The notes under the pieces: model-generated
Seen by the model: only the letters and a program-made list of their open reading frames with translations
Database searches by the model: none
Told to the model about the DNA's origin: nothing
DNA from: JAVEVH01 sp034005145
GTDB taxonomy: Bacteria; Patescibacteriota; Dojkabacteria; SC72
Assembly (NCBI GenBank): GCA_034005145.1
Contig: JAVEVH010000022.1
Coordinates: forward strand, 1-11,157
Direction of reading: 5' to 3'
DNA length: 11,157 nt
Translations under genes and position numbers: made by a program
In this document: piece by piece, positions 1 to 6,666 of the stretch
How positions within the stretch are numbered: position 1 is the first letter of the stretch
Layout: each line of letters opens with the position of its first letter

Positions 1-611
1 AGATTTTAAGAGAGTTAAGTAATATTGGAATTAAAGAAGAGAATTTACTTTCTGTATACCTATTTGGTTCTAATTATTGGGGTTATGCTAATGAAAAAAG
101 TGATATTGACCTATATGTGATAGTCAAGAAAGAAATTGGTATAAAACAGTTAGATTTAGAGAGAATATCATTTAGATATATTTGTACATTAGAAGAAACA
201 GAAGAAGCAATATTGAAAGGCTCTTGGGCTAGGTTCTATGTATTGAAGTTTGCATCAAGATTGTTAATAGGGAAGAAAGTTACATTACCTGATTATCCAA
301 AAGAAAAAGCTATTGCCTACATTGATGGTAAAAGAGAGGATGTAGAAAAAATATTACAATCTCCCCTAAAGTGGGGATATATAACATTAATGGTACGTGT
401 ATTTTTAATAAATTATCTCTTTTTTAATATTAATTCTTTCAATCTTAAATCGTATGAAGAGTGTAATATACTAAACGAAAAGGAGAAAGAATTTATCAGT
501 ATTTTATATGACAAGTTGTTTAATCATAAAGAAATAGAGAGAGAAGATAAGGAAAAGATTGTTGAAATAATAGAGAATCTAGAGAGACATATTAGAAAGA
601 ATCTTTCATAG
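1..611 (+). CDS. Pol-beta-superfamily nucleotidyltransferase, 5'-truncated by the window edge
   Basis: The reading frame is open from base 3 to the TAG at 609-611, about 202 codons, and has no convincing start inside the window, so the gene begins upstream. A GTG at 117 is a poor start because it would cut off the catalytic motif. Near the visible N terminus is YLFGSNYWGYANEKSDIDLYV, in which GS-x10-DxD is the nucleotide- and metal-binding signature of the Pol-beta/MNT nucleotidyltransferases. A strand and a 'LEETEEAILKGS' segment follow, then a mostly helical second half of about 120 residues rich in Lys and Glu. Family members adenylylate or otherwise nucleotidylate drugs, proteins or tRNA. 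The substrate cannot be read from the sequence. I could not place the third catalytic carboxylate with confidence, nor find a clear HEPN RxxxxH motif. The gene converges on tRNA-Asn, with only 7 nt between its stop and the tRNA 3' end. Confidence 0.8.
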   Translation, partial: ILRELSNIGIKEENLLSVYLFGSNYWGYANEKSDIDLYVIVKKEIGIKQLDLERISFRYICTLEETEEAILKGSWARFYVLKFASRLLIGKKVTLPDYPKEKAIAYIDGKREDVEKILQSPLKWGYITLMVRVFLINYLFFNINSFNLKSYEECNILNEKEKEFISILYDKLFNHKEIEREDKEKIVEIIENLERHIRKNLS

Positions 612-618
612 AAGAAAA

Positions 619-690
619 CTCCGCGAGTAGGACTCGAACCTACAACCAAACGGTTAACAGCCGTTCGCTCTACCATTGAGCTATCGCGGA
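619..690 (-). tRNA. tRNA-Asn (anticodon GTT)
   Basis: On the minus strand the cloverleaf is complete: acceptor TCCGCGA/TCGCGGA, D arm GCTC/GAGC, anticodon stem AACGG/CCGTT around the loop CTGTTAA (anticodon GTT), and T arm GTAGG/CCTAC around TTCGAGT. The discriminator base is G, as expected for bacterial tRNA-Asn. The 3' CCA is not encoded, since the next bases are TTTTC, so CCA must be added by the tRNA nucleotidyltransferase. The total is 72 nt including the discriminator. Confidence 0.97.
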
Positions 691-701
691 ATAACAGAAT
701 T

Positions 702-730
702 ATTATATATATATACTCCTATTTCTGCAA
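702..730 (-). promoter_or_regulatory. Promoter for tRNA-Asn
   Basis: On the minus strand, TTGCAG (730-725) is followed by a 17-nt spacer and a perfect TATAAT (707-702). This -10 box ends 11 nt before the tRNA 5' end. The -35 half matches consensus only at TTG, and it lies inside the 3' end of the upstream coding region. The perfect -10 and ideal spacing make it likely that the tRNA has its own promoter. Confidence 0.6.
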
Positions 731-1174
731 CAATTCTTTTCTCTTATTTAACATATCTATTAAATATTTAGAACTCTCTACTGTCTTAGGTAGGTATGTT
801 ACTTTAACTAATCTATTGTAATCTGGTATTACCATATCTTCTGTACTCTTCTTTTTATCTTTCTCATTTCTAATAGTTAATCCTATGACTTTGGAATTAA
901 TTGAATTTAATACCTTTTCATCTGTCATATCTAAATCCCATATATTGTAAGTATCATCACTCTCTATTAAGGAAATACTATTTTGTGAACAGAAGACTCT
1001 TTCTTTAAAACTGTTTTCTCTATTCTTACCAGATAACTCTACTAATATTTTTGTATTTTGATTAACTTGTTTTTCAACAAATTGATCAGGATATTCATCT
1101 AAGAGTTGGTCAGGGGAAGCTATTGCTAAATATTCATCAGGGTTATTTAAGAATGTTGTTTCAATCTTATCCAT
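719..1174 (-). CDS. Small acidic protein of unknown function (paralogue A)
   Basis: A 151-residue predicted cytoplasmic protein with no signal peptide, membrane segment or recognised catalytic motif. It aligns over most of its length with the next gene upstream (1221-1649). Both have an LL/IL-x-x-Y-x-x-x-FVEx block near residues 24-35, a central IW(D/E)(L/V)D(M/L) motif, a following D-x-K...IVG-like segment, and a C-terminal LP....S.......L..R helix. The ATG at 1172-1174 has no Shine-Dalgarno sequence. It lies 46 nt downstream of the paralogue, so the two are probably co-transcribed. The last codons overlap the tRNA-Asn promoter. Function unknown. Confidence 0.72.
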   Translation of the reverse strand: MDKIETTFLNNPDEYLAIASPDQLLDEYPDQFVEKQVNQNTKILVELSGKNRENSFKERVFCSQNSISLIESDDTYNIWDLDMTDEKVLNSINSKVIGLTIRNEKDKKKSTEDMVIPDYNRLVKVTYLPKTVESSKYLIDMLNKRKELLQK

Positions 1175-1220
1175 ACTTAATTAGAGATAGAAATTAATAT
1201 TAATATGATATACCAATATT

Positions 1221-1649
1221 TTATTCTAATCTACCCAATCTCTCATCTAGAATACATTTTAATATCTCTGAAGCTCTCTTTTGAGAATAGGGGAGTATTC
1301 TTAAAAAGTATGTTTCATTATCAGATCTAAATTCTCTTACGAGATTTTTAATATCATCTGTACTGTTATTCTGTCCTACTATTTTATCTAATCTAGTTAA
1401 AAATCTTTTGTCTTCATCACTATTTAAATCAACCTCCCATATATGTTCTTTATCTAAAGAAGCTACTCCTACAACCCCAGAGGGGGTTATAATAAATCTA
1501 AATACATCTGGTTCATCACTTGTTGGTATTTCTAAATAGAATGTAGTATTGTCAAGATTCTCCTCCACAAAGAGTTCGTTATATCGTTCTAAGATATCTT
1601 CCTTACTATCAAATAAATCAGAATGTATACTGTTATCTGTTCTATCCAT
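1221..1649 (-). CDS. Small acidic protein of unknown function (paralogue B)
   Basis: A 142-residue Asp/Glu-rich, predicted cytoplasmic protein with no family I recognise. The core is a predicted beta-rich stretch (TTFYLEIP, VFRFIITPSGVVGVASL) leading to EHIWEVDL, the same position as NIWDLDM in the downstream paralogue, then a C-terminal helix with ILKCILDERLGRLE. The ATG at 1647-1649 has no Shine-Dalgarno. A weak -10-like AATACT lies 8 nt upstream, matching the spacing seen at other genes here. It is divergent from the hibernation factor gene across a 119-nt AT-rich gap. The two-gene unit may be a lineage-specific family; no function is proposed. Confidence 0.72.
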   Translation of the reverse strand: MDRTDNSIHSDLFDSKEDILERYNELFVEENLDNTTFYLEIPTSDEPDVFRFIITPSGVVGVASLDKEHIWEVDLNSDEDKRFLTRLDKIVGQNNSTDDIKNLVREFRSDNETYFLRILPYSQKRASEILKCILDERLGRLE

Positions 1650-1754
1650 ATGTATTTAGTATTAAGTTATAGGACCATTGTATATACAAAATATCCCAAT
1701 GTAAAGTTTTAGATTTTAGAAGGAATAGGGTAGAATAGAGTATATATAAATTTA

Positions 1755-1760
1755 TATATT
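1755..1760 (+). promoter_or_regulatory. -10 element for a leaderless hpf transcript
   Basis: TATATT sits exactly 8 nt upstream of the ATG at 1769, which puts the expected transcription start at or next to the start codon. No Shine-Dalgarno is present; the 8 intervening bases are TCCCCATT. No good -35 box is visible. Confidence 0.55.
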
Positions 1761-1768
1761 TCCCCATT

Positions 1769-2362
1769 ATGACCTCAAAAGATATACAGATTACATTTGT
1801 TGGTATGGAACCAACTAAAGCATTAAAGAAATATGTTGTTGAAAAAATTGGTAAGTATGAACACCTATGGAAAGAGGCTACAAGTATGGATGTATTTTTA
1901 AAAGAGTATGTGAATAGTAGGGGTGTTAAGAATGATTTTAGAGTAGATATAACTGCTAAATTACCAAATAGTGCAGTAAGAGTAGAAGTAAGCGGAGAGA
2001 ATATGTATGCAAATATAGATGAGGCATCAGATACGCTAGCTAGAAGATTAAAAAGGTATTTAGAAAGAAAAACATATTGGGAAGGAGCTACACCATGGAG
2101 AGTATTAGAAGCAGATGCACAGCTTAAGAGTATTGATGGGGAATTACATGATACATATGATGATTATGTACCAACTATTGCAGTAAGAAAAAAGATAGAG
2201 GATATGAGTCCTTTAGAGGAGGGTGAAGCTATAGAGAGGATGGAGTTACTAGGATATGATCAATTACTTTTTAGAAACAAGAGTACAGGAAAGATATCAA
2301 TGCTTTATAAAAGGGTACAGGGTGGATACGGTCTAGTAGAGCCAGCCGAAACAGAAATTTAA
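1769..2362 (+). CDS. hpf: Long-form ribosome hibernation promoting factor
   Basis: A 197-residue protein with the two-domain layout of long HPF. The N-terminal S30AE domain (about 1-105) begins DIQITFVGMEPTKALKKYV and contains VRVEVSGENMYANIDEASDTL before a basic helix (RRLKRYLERK). After a short linker comes the C-terminal dimerisation domain (about 136-193), with the hallmark pattern MSPLEEGEAIERMELLGYDQLLFRN and a final GGYGLVEP. The family binds the small ribosomal subunit at the decoding region in starved or resting cells, and the C-terminal domain pairs two ribosomes into 100S dimers. The start is supported by the -10 box 8 nt upstream. The gene is monocistronic and ends at a strong bidirectional terminator. 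It is divergent from the paralogue pair of unknown function. Confidence 0.95.
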   Translation: MTSKDIQITFVGMEPTKALKKYVVEKIGKYEHLWKEATSMDVFLKEYVNSRGVKNDFRVDITAKLPNSAVRVEVSGENMYANIDEASDTLARRLKRYLERKTYWEGATPWRVLEADAQLKSIDGELHDTYDDYVPTIAVRKKIEDMSPLEEGEAIERMELLGYDQLLFRNKSTGKISMLYKRVQGGYGLVEPAETEI

Positions 2363-2380
2363 ATAGGTGATATTAAAGAA

Positions 2381-2405
2381 AAAAGGAGGTCTAAGACCTC
2401 CTTTT
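2381..2405. terminator. Bidirectional intrinsic terminator between hpf and the surA-like gene
   Basis: An 11-bp perfect stem (2381-2391 pairs with 2395-2405) closes a 3-nt TAA loop, with a GC-rich core GGAGGTC/GACCTCC. On the plus strand it ends in TTTTCTTATT. On the minus strand it ends in TTTTTTCTTT. It therefore can terminate both the hpf transcript and the convergent minus-strand operon. The GGAGGT inside the stem resembles a Shine-Dalgarno but precedes no gene. Confidence 0.9.
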
Positions 2406-2424
2406 CTTATTCCTTTCTAATAAC

Positions 2425-3276
2425 CTATTCCTCTACTACCTCTTCCTCATTACTATTTGCATCACCTAAGAGATTTGTAACTATATTAATAGTTGCACTC
2501 AATACTCCATACTTAGGTTTGTTTACAGAATTGTCCTGTATCTTGTACTCAGAGTAAAGAGATTCTAACCATGCATACTGTGCATTTGAAACCTCTTGCT
2601 GAATATATACATCCTTTACTTCTTCTTTGTATAACTCATAGTCTAATTTCTCTCCCTCTTCTAATTCTGCTGTCTCATTTGGAAATATTGCAGCACTATA
2701 CTGTTCAAAAAATGCTTTTACATCATCATCTGTATACTCTAATGTTGGCTCTAGAAGTTTTGTAGAAATTAAATCTAACTCTATTTGAGAAAGTAATTCC
2801 TCCTCAGTAATATTGTTAGCTATTAATGCTTGTAAGTATGCTTCCTCTCCACCTACACTTGATACAATCTCATCTAATCTAGTTTGTATTTCCTCTTCGG
2901 TTACCTCTACATCTGCCTTTTTAGCCTCTAATTTAATCAACTCCTCATCAATTAACTGCTGTGCTACTGATTGTCCATACTGCTTTTCTAATCTCTCATG
3001 GTATACACTTTTAGGTATTCTTGTACCATCTACTACAGCTACACTATATCCATTATTTAGATATTGAAAGAAGAGATCTATTAAAATGAAAGCGAATACT
3101 GCTACTAATACCATTAAAAAGATCTTAAATCCTTTTGATGTACCTAATTTCTTAAAGTTAGGTTTACCAACCTTAAACTTAATTTTATCTAATTTAATTT
3201 GGGGCTTTTTTATTGTAAGAGTTTTTTTAGGGGCACTTGTTGTTTTCTCTTTTTTCTTGACTTTTATTTTTGCCAT
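2425..3276 (-). CDS. Membrane-anchored SurA/PrsA-type chaperone without a recognisable PPIase domain
   Basis: A 283-residue type II membrane protein. Residues 1-50 form a very Lys-rich cytoplasmic tail, residues 51-71 a single membrane anchor (FLMVLVAVFAFILIDLFF), and the rest is predicted to be outside the cell. The outer part matches the helical SurA/PrsA N-terminal chaperone pattern: VAVVDGTRIPKSVYHERLEKQYG, QQLIDEELIKLEAKKADVEVTEEEI, then NNITEEELLSQIELDLISTKLLE and YTDDDVKAFFEQY. Where SurA and PrsA carry a parvulin PPIase domain there is only a short helical segment and an acidic tail (NEEEVVEE), so it probably binds unfolded clients without prolyl isomerase activity. No lipobox is present. 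It lies 84 nt below the M23 gene and may be co-transcribed or separately initiated. No Shine-Dalgarno is seen. Confidence 0.8.
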   Translation of the reverse strand: MAKIKVKKKEKTTSAPKKTLTIKKPQIKLDKIKFKVGKPNFKKLGTSKGFKIFLMVLVAVFAFILIDLFFQYLNNGYSVAVVDGTRIPKSVYHERLEKQYGQSVAQQLIDEELIKLEAKKADVEVTEEEIQTRLDEIVSSVGGEEAYLQALIANNITEEELLSQIELDLISTKLLEPTLEYTDDDVKAFFEQYSAAIFPNETAELEEGEKLDYELYKEEVKDVYIQQEVSNAQYAWLESLYSEYKIQDNSVNKPKYGVLSATINIVTNLLGDANSNEEEVVEE

Positions 3277-3300
3277 TTGGCTATATTTGATAAATTAAAA

Positions 3301-3345
3301 ATAAACTTATAGTTAAAGCTTAGGAAAGTCTATCAGAAAGTTTAT
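3301..3345 (-). terminator. Possible weak hairpin between the M23 gene and the surA-like gene
   Basis: In the 84-nt gap, ATAAACTT and AAGTTTAT form an 8-bp inverted repeat around a 29-nt loop. On the minus strand the second arm is followed by TTTTAATTT. The long loop and AT-only character make it a poor terminator. It might instead be a partial attenuator or chance. Nothing else clear is seen in this gap. Confidence 0.25.
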
Positions 3346-3360
3346 AATTTAGCAAAAATA

Positions 3361-4722
3361 TTATCTAATGTGTAAATAGAAGGATTTGTATCCATCATCG
3401 TGAACAACTAGAGCATATTTTCCACCCCATTTTGATTCTATACCATAATATACTCGTCCTGAGGCAATTGCTTTAATTGCTGCTCCTTCTCCAGTTAAGT
3501 ATGCGAGATTCCAGTCTGCAACGGGTGGTTGACTCTTGTTAGAACAGTAACTATATCCATATCTTCTACAATTTAAAATATTATCAACTACACTACAAAG
3601 ACCGTATGGAACTGTATATCTTTCTCGATTTTGATTACCATCTCTGAAACTTACCATATCTATTGCTTGATGACCAGAACGATAATCTTGTGTACGGTAA
3701 GCACTACGCATGGGAGTAAAATATTTATTACTGAGAATATATCCACCACTATATGTTAGGAAAGAAGGGATAGGGTCAACTTTTACTCCACTTGGAGTAC
3801 GAAGATCAAAGTGCAAATGAGAACCAAAGGAACAGCCTGTATGCCCTTGATACCCAATAATAGTTTGTCCACCAATAACTCTAGATCCATCTCCAAGTAA
3901 ACCTTGGTTAAACAGTTGGATAACGAGATCAGAGATTTGTTCATCAATTCCTGCTATCGCAGAAGTCGCCTCAGCTAACTGCTTCTTATACTCTGCCTCT
4001 CTTTGTAAAGACTCAGCTAGTAACCTGTCTTTCTCTACTCTCTGTTGATCTAAGATTTTCTTCTCTTCCAGTAGCTTTACTTTCTCTTCCTCTATTTCAT
4101 TCCTTTTTATTTGTAACTCTGCTTTCTGAGAAGCAAGAACTAATTCCTCATCTTCAAGTAATTGTGATTTATCACTAAACTCTATTAAAGAGTTCCTATC
4201 TTTAATTCTAGTCTCTATTAAATACTTAGTCTTTCTTAGTACCTCATCAAAGTTTTTAACATCCATAAATAGCTCGAAGGTACCTACAAATGAATATTTG
4301 TATGACTCTGTAACTCTCTGATTTACTGTCTCTTTTAAAATATTAATCTCTTGAGTAAGAAGACTAAGATCATCTTCCTTTTCCTGTATCTCTTTAGTAA
4401 GTAAACTAATCTCTATATCTTGTGCAGTAATCTCCATATGGAGGGTTTTAATAACGTCTTCATTTTGGGATATCTGTGTAGTTAGATATGAGAGTTTTTC
4501 TTTAAGAGAAAGCTGTTGGTAATCTTCATCCTTTAATCTTTTTTCTAAACTACCCTGACTACTCTCTAATTTCTGTAATTCTTTCTGTAAACAGAGATAT
4601 CTCTCCTGTATAGGCATACTCTCTGGACATGCTTCAGCAGCGTTAATATCACTCTTAAAAGGGGAGAGAAAAGAAATGAGTGTAATCACTCCTATTGTTA
4701 CTAATACTAATATTTTTTTCAT
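3361..4722 (-). CDS. Secreted coiled-coil M23-type murein hydrolase (EnvC/PcsB-like) with permuted peptidase motifs
   Basis: A 453-residue exported protein. A signal peptide (about 1-29, KKILVLVTIGVITLISFL then an Ala-rich cleavage region) precedes a long coiled coil (about 40-265). The coiled coil is interrupted by YKYSFVGTFELFMDVKNFDE, a PcsB/EnvC-like hinge. The M23 motifs follow in unusual order. First comes GGQTIIGYQGHTGCSFG then HLHFDLR (His302, His304) and VDPIPSFL, normally the C-terminal half of an M23 domain. Next comes HQAID (His351, Asp355), then AAIKAIASGRVYYG, ALVVHDDG and YLHIR (His451), normally the N-terminal half. The protein stops right there. All expected metal and catalytic residues are therefore present, but the domain looks circularly permuted. 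Six cysteines remain in the mature protein (32, 44, 297, 376, 385, 393), suggesting disulfides. It starts directly after the ftsX stop (TAGATG), so FtsEX probably controls it. Family activity: cleavage of peptidoglycan cross-bridge peptides, or activation of amidases. Confidence 0.88.
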   Translation of the reverse strand: MKKILVLVTIGVITLISFLSPFKSDINAAEACPESMPIQERYLCLQKELQKLESSQGSLEKRLKDEDYQQLSLKEKLSYLTTQISQNEDVIKTLHMEITAQDIEISLLTKEIQEKEDDLSLLTQEINILKETVNQRVTESYKYSFVGTFELFMDVKNFDEVLRKTKYLIETRIKDRNSLIEFSDKSQLLEDEELVLASQKAELQIKRNEIEEEKVKLLEEKKILDQQRVEKDRLLAESLQREAEYKKQLAEATSAIAGIDEQISDLVIQLFNQGLLGDGSRVIGGQTIIGYQGHTGCSFGSHLHFDLRTPSGVKVDPIPSFLTYSGGYILSNKYFTPMRSAYRTQDYRSGHQAIDMVSFRDGNQNRERYTVPYGLCSVVDNILNCRRYGYSYCSNKSQPPVADWNLAYLTGEGAAIKAIASGRVYYGIESKWGGKYALVVHDDGYKSFYLHIR

Positions 4723-5652
4723 CTATTCATCTCTTAAATATTTTCTAACTGCACTTAGACTACTAAAGAATCCAAAAAGAGAACCTACTATTAAGTGTAA
4801 CAAGACAAAGATTAAAATGAAAGTAATATCTATTTGAGCAAGGAATGGTAATTTAACATCTAGTAGGAATTGTTCTACCCAGAAAGAGAAATCAGTACCC
4901 TTACTGTAACCTATTAATGTATACCAAGGTACTATTATTAGTAGAGAAGATATTAATCCACCTAAAAAGCCATACAGGGTACCCTCTAAAAGGAATGGTG
5001 TTCGTATGAATTTATCAGGACTACCTACTAAGTGCATAATTTGTATCTCTTCTTGATGTAGTTTTATATTAAATCCAATGGTTACCCTTATTAATGATAC
5101 TGTAACCAATCCCATTGCAGTTATTAATATTGCAGATCCTACCTTAACAATCCTAGAGAGAGTTCTCATATTATCTACAACATCTTTAAAATACATCACC
5201 TCATCTACAGAGGCATTTGTTTCTTTAGCCTTATTAATATTATCAATGACCTGAAGTAGGGAATCTATATTTTTAGCTCTAATTTCTAAGCTAGCGGGTA
5301 AGGAGTCTGCGGTTACTGTAGATATTAAATCTGGATTATCAGCAAAATCTTCTCTATATATCTCTAGTGCATCATCTTGTGATACATACTCAATCTGTTC
5401 TACTAATTCTTTATTATTTATTACATCTCTAAAAGCAAATATCTCTTCTTCTGTAGTTGCTTTCTTAAAGAAAACAATAACTTGGGCTTTCTGCTCGTAG
5501 TAATCTGTAGATTTTTGTATAAGGATGGATGCAGATACAAACACAGATGAGAGTGTAAATACTATTGTAGAAACTAATATGGTAGATAGTGTTAACCACT
5601 TATTTCTTTTAATATTCTTTTTAGTAACAGAAAATACTCTTGTAGTATTCAT
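4723..5652 (-). CDS. ftsX: Cell-division ABC transporter permease FtsX
   Basis: A 309-residue protein with FtsX topology. A basic cytoplasmic N terminus (KKNIKRNKW) leads into TM1 (about 20-42), then an extracellular domain (about 43-165) and three more membrane segments (about 170-192, 225-247, 275-297), ending in a short charged tail. Family landmarks include QVIVFFKKATTEEEI, VEQIEYVSQDDAL and LPASLEIRAKN in the extracellular domain, and HQEEIQIMHLVGSPDKFIRTPFLLEG in the cytoplasmic loop. FtsX does not transport. It passes the ATPase cycle of FtsE across the membrane to a coiled-coil hydrolase. Its start overlaps the ftsE stop by one base (TAATG), and the hydrolase gene starts immediately after its stop, a tight translational arrangement that supports a functional unit. 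Confidence 0.95.
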   Translation of the reverse strand: MNTTRVFSVTKKNIKRNKWLTLSTILVSTIVFTLSSVFVSASILIQKSTDYYEQKAQVIVFFKKATTEEEIFAFRDVINNKELVEQIEYVSQDDALEIYREDFADNPDLISTVTADSLPASLEIRAKNIDSLLQVIDNINKAKETNASVDEVMYFKDVVDNMRTLSRIVKVGSAILITAMGLVTVSLIRVTIGFNIKLHQEEIQIMHLVGSPDKFIRTPFLLEGTLYGFLGGLISSLLIIVPWYTLIGYSKGTDFSFWVEQFLLDVKLPFLAQIDITFILIFVLLHLIVGSLFGFFSSLSAVRKYLRDE

Positions 5653-6632
5653 TATGATTTTTTACTTAAATATTTTTTAACAAAGGATGATAATTCTTTA
5701 TTCTCTTTCTTACTTAGTTGCATATTCTTAAGATCACCTTCTGTAATATTTAGAAGTATTTCAGGCTCTGTAATAGCGAATTTCTTAAATTTCTCCTTAA
5801 TGGATTTACTAAGAGAGTTAAACTCAGAAGAGAGTACAAACTCTTTTTTCTCTGCTTTAACATCCTTCTCCTCTTCTTTTTTGATAACCTCTTTTTTAGG
5901 TTCCTCTTTATTTTTACTTTCGTTAACTTCTACTTTATTACTTACAAGATTATTAATATCTACATCCTTAGGGTGTGTATCTGAATTAAGTCTTCCATCT
6001 TTTATATTAATGGTTCTATTTTTAGTATCGTTAATTAAATTAAAGTCATGAGATATTACCATTACGGTAGTACCATTCTTATTTATTGTATTTAATATCT
6101 CTAATATCTGTTTAGCATTATCAGAATCTAAGTTACCTGTCGGTTCGTCTGCAATAAAGAGGTCCGGTTTATTAGCAAGTGCTCTAGCTATCGCACCTCT
6201 TTGCTGTTCACCACCAGATAATTCTTGAGGAAAGAGATTTTTTCTATCACGAAGACCTACTAAATCTAGTAAATAGTCAGTACTATCTTTAATCTCTTTC
6301 TTACTCTTATCTAATATCTCTAAGGCAAACTCAATATTTTCTTCTAAAGTCTTTGTATTAAGTAATTTAATATCTTGAAATACTACTCCTAACTTCTGTC
6401 TATATGCTGGAAGTAATCTTCTATTAAGTTTAGGAACCTCTATTTCATTGAAAAATATACTTCCAGAAGTAGGTATCTCTTCTCTAATAAGTAATCTCAT
6501 TATGGTTGATTTACCAGCACCTGAAGGACCAACAACATAGCAGAATTCTCCTTGATCTATTCTAAAGGTTACGTCTTCTAATGCTATGATATTCTCTTTA
6601 TATTTTTTAGTTACGGTATTGAATATTACCAT
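5652..6632 (-). CDS. ftsE: Cell-division ABC ATPase FtsE with a C-terminal extension
   Basis: Residues 1-225 are a complete FtsE ATPase: Walker A GPSGAGKST (35-43), Q-loop Gln86 in VFQDIKLL, signature LSGGEQQR (138-145), Walker B LFIADEP (158-164), D-loop GNLDS and H-loop His195. FtsE is normally about 220-230 residues, but this protein has 326. The extra part begins with a Lys/Glu-rich linker (about 235-265), followed by a predicted helical module (about 272-322). That module has the spacing KFKKFAITEPEILLNITEGD then LKNMQLSKKE, resembling helix-hairpin-helix repeats (inference). It lies 34 nt below prfB, with no Shine-Dalgarno and no clear promoter of its own, so it is probably read from the prfB promoter. 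The main function is secure; the role of the extension is unknown. Confidence 0.94.
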   Translation of the reverse strand: MVIFNTVTKKYKENIIALEDVTFRIDQGEFCYVVGPSGAGKSTIMRLLIREEIPTSGSIFFNEIEVPKLNRRLLPAYRQKLGVVFQDIKLLNTKTLEENIEFALEILDKSKKEIKDSTDYLLDLVGLRDRKNLFPQELSGGEQQRGAIARALANKPDLFIADEPTGNLDSDNAKQILEILNTINKNGTTVMVISHDFNLINDTKNRTINIKDGRLNSDTHPKDVDINNLVSNKVEVNESKNKEEPKKEVIKKEEEKDVKAEKKEFVLSSEFNSLSKSIKEKFKKFAITEPEILLNITEGDLKNMQLSKKENKELSSFVKKYLSKKS

Positions 6633-6666
6633 GGACAGTATTTTGCAGTTTAAGTTACCGTATATA

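Noticed and set aside
1193..1204. Perfect 12-bp palindrome ATTAATATTAAT between the two paralogue genes.
   Set aside because: It is pure A/T in an AT-rich gap, expected by chance, and occurs once.
2385..2390. GGAGGT resembling a Shine-Dalgarno.
   Set aside because: It is part of the terminator stem and is followed by no start codon or gene.
2571..3298. Three plus-strand open frames of 64-84 codons.
   Set aside because: They lie antisense to the SurA-like gene, are rich in Ser/Leu from reversed coding sequence, and have no start signals or recognisable domains.
5800..6051. Plus-strand open frame of 83 codons antisense to ftsE.
   Set aside because: Shadow of the Lys/Glu-rich linker of FtsE; the Ser/Leu/Phe runs come from reverse reading of AT-rich codons.
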